Below, piece after piece: positions 4,369-5,035 of a DNA stretch of 5,035 nucleotides. The notes beneath the pieces are model-generated. The model saw only the letters and a list, made by a program, of their open reading frames with translations. It was not told where the DNA came from and did no database searches. How positions within the stretch are numbered: the stretch's first letter is position 1; the number at the start of each line of letters is the position of its first letter. Source of the stretch: Atopobium sp. UBA2090. Its GTDB lineage: Bacteria > Actinomycetota > Coriobacteriia > Coriobacteriales > Atopobiaceae. The translations under genes were made by a program, and so were the position numbers. The stretch spans positions 5,242 to 10,276 of the forward strand of contig DCZG01000063.1 in assembly GCA_002331575.1 (NCBI GenBank), given 5' to 3'.

Positions 4369-5035
4369 ATGAAGTATGCGCTCACCCACGCCACACTGCT
4401 CGACGGAACGCCCGACATGCAGCCGCAGCAGGACATGACGGTTCTCGTCGACGAGAAGGGCCTGATCGCATCCGTCGGCCCCTCCGCCACGACGGCGGTT
4501 CCCGCGGGGACCGCCGAGGTCGACCTCACGGGGAAGTATCTTCTCCCCGGTCTCATCAACATGCACGTTCACTTCTGCGGCTCCGGCAAGCCGATGAGCT
4601 CGTCCGGCGCCGCCGACCTCATCGACAAGGTCACGGGCAACCCCCTCGGACGCGCCTACATGCGTCACGAGGTCCAGAAGAGCGCCGAGACCGAGCTCCT
4701 GAGCGGCGTCACCACCGTCCGTGGCGTGGGCGACCCCGTCTGGGCCGACATCCAGACGCGAGATGCCGTCAACGCGGGCAAGTACCGCGGTCCGCGCATG
4801 CTCTGCTCGGGATGGGGCGTCACGCCCGTCAACGGTCACGGCCGCGGTCTCATCGCCAAGACCTGCGAGACGGACGAGGATGCCCGCGCCCTTGTCCGCG
4901 ACCTCTTTGCCCACAAGGCGGACCTCGTGAAGCTCTTCATCACGGGAGGCGTCTTCGACGCGGAGAAGCCGGGCGAGCCCGGCATCGTGCGCATGTCGCT
5001 CGAGATGGCGAGCGCGACGGTCGACGAGGCCCACA
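4369..5035 (+). CDS. Metal-dependent amidohydrolase (imidazolonepropionase-like), C-terminus cut by window edge
   Basis: These are the first 222 residues of a cytoplasmic amidohydrolase-superfamily enzyme, open to the window edge with no stop. Such enzymes hydrolyse amide or related bonds using one or two metal ions in a TIM barrel. Residues 1-55 form the N-terminal part of the beta-sandwich (LLDGTPDM, TVLVDEKGLIASVG, VDLTGKYLLPG). GLINMHVHF at 61-69 provides the first metal-binding pair H66 and H68. GVTTVRGVGDP (113-123) is the usual second-strand motif. DLVKLFITGGV (185-195) puts K188 where the carboxylated lysine ligand of this group sits. VDEAH (218-222) begins the helix before the next expected His ligand, outside the window. 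Overall it resembles the COG1228 imidazolonepropionase-like or Xaa-Pro dipeptidase-like branch, but the substrate cannot be told. It is divergent from the DUF389 gene, with no obvious functional link. Confidence 0.9.
   Translation, partial: MKYALTHATLLDGTPDMQPQQDMTVLVDEKGLIASVGPSATTAVPAGTAEVDLTGKYLLPGLINMHVHFCGSGKPMSSSGAADLIDKVTGNPLGRAYMRHEVQKSAETELLSGVTTVRGVGDPVWADIQTRDAVNAGKYRGPRMLCSGWGVTPVNGHGRGLIAKTCETDEDARALVRDLFAHKADLVKLFITGGVFDAEKPGEPGIVRMSLEMASATVDEAH

Noticed and set aside
4210..5034. Upstream extension of the DUF389 frame to the right edge (646-residue form)
   Set aside because: The extra 275 residues are antisense to the amidohydrolase and its promoter region, have no family match I recognise, and the ATG at 4209 has a good Shine-Dalgarno and gives a normal family length.

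Overview
The window reads as a stretch of high-GC Gram-positive chromosome. Codons favour G or C at the third position, so most genes have long open shadow frames on the other strand. A Tat-type lipoprotein signal, a type II membrane-anchored NodB-fold deacetylase with a DUF5011-like Ig domain, and the general gene style fit an actinobacterium. A coriobacterial lineage (Olsenella, Collinsella or Atopobium type) is my inference; the sequence does not prove it. I see no rRNA, tRNA, IS element, CRISPR array or phage gene.

Left third (1-1690), minus strand: a thiamine-pyrophosphate-controlled uptake operon. A sigma70-like promoter (1661-1688) sits directly in front of a TPP riboswitch aptamer (about 1565-1650). 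A hairpin plus U-run terminator follows (1518-1545), and then three tightly packed genes. They encode an MTH1187/DUF77-type thiamine-binding protein, a ThiX/SsuC-like ABC permease, and a ThiY-like (NMT1/THI5) substrate-binding lipoprotein that runs off the left edge. The second gene overlaps the first, and the third overlaps the second by ATGA. An ATPase gene probably lies beyond position 1. When TPP is plentiful the riboswitch should stop transcription before the first gene, so the operon would be on only in thiamine-poor cells.

Middle (1784-4209): two convergent genes separated by only 47 bp. The plus-strand gene encodes a membrane-anchored Ig-like plus NodB polysaccharide deacetylase, probably acting on the cell wall or a surface polymer. 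The minus-strand gene encodes a seven-helix DUF389 membrane protein with a textbook EF-hand calcium loop in a predicted cytoplasmic loop.

Right end (4210-5035): a 159-bp divergent intergenic region, then the first 222 residues of a plus-strand metal-dependent amidohydrolase that continues past the window.

The most interesting points are the complete riboswitch/antiterminator/terminator layout with a 13-bp palindrome in its promoter spacer, the EF-hand loop in the DUF389 protein, and the five-residue His-His spacing in the deacetylase. I found no convincing evidence of a wholly new multi-gene system.
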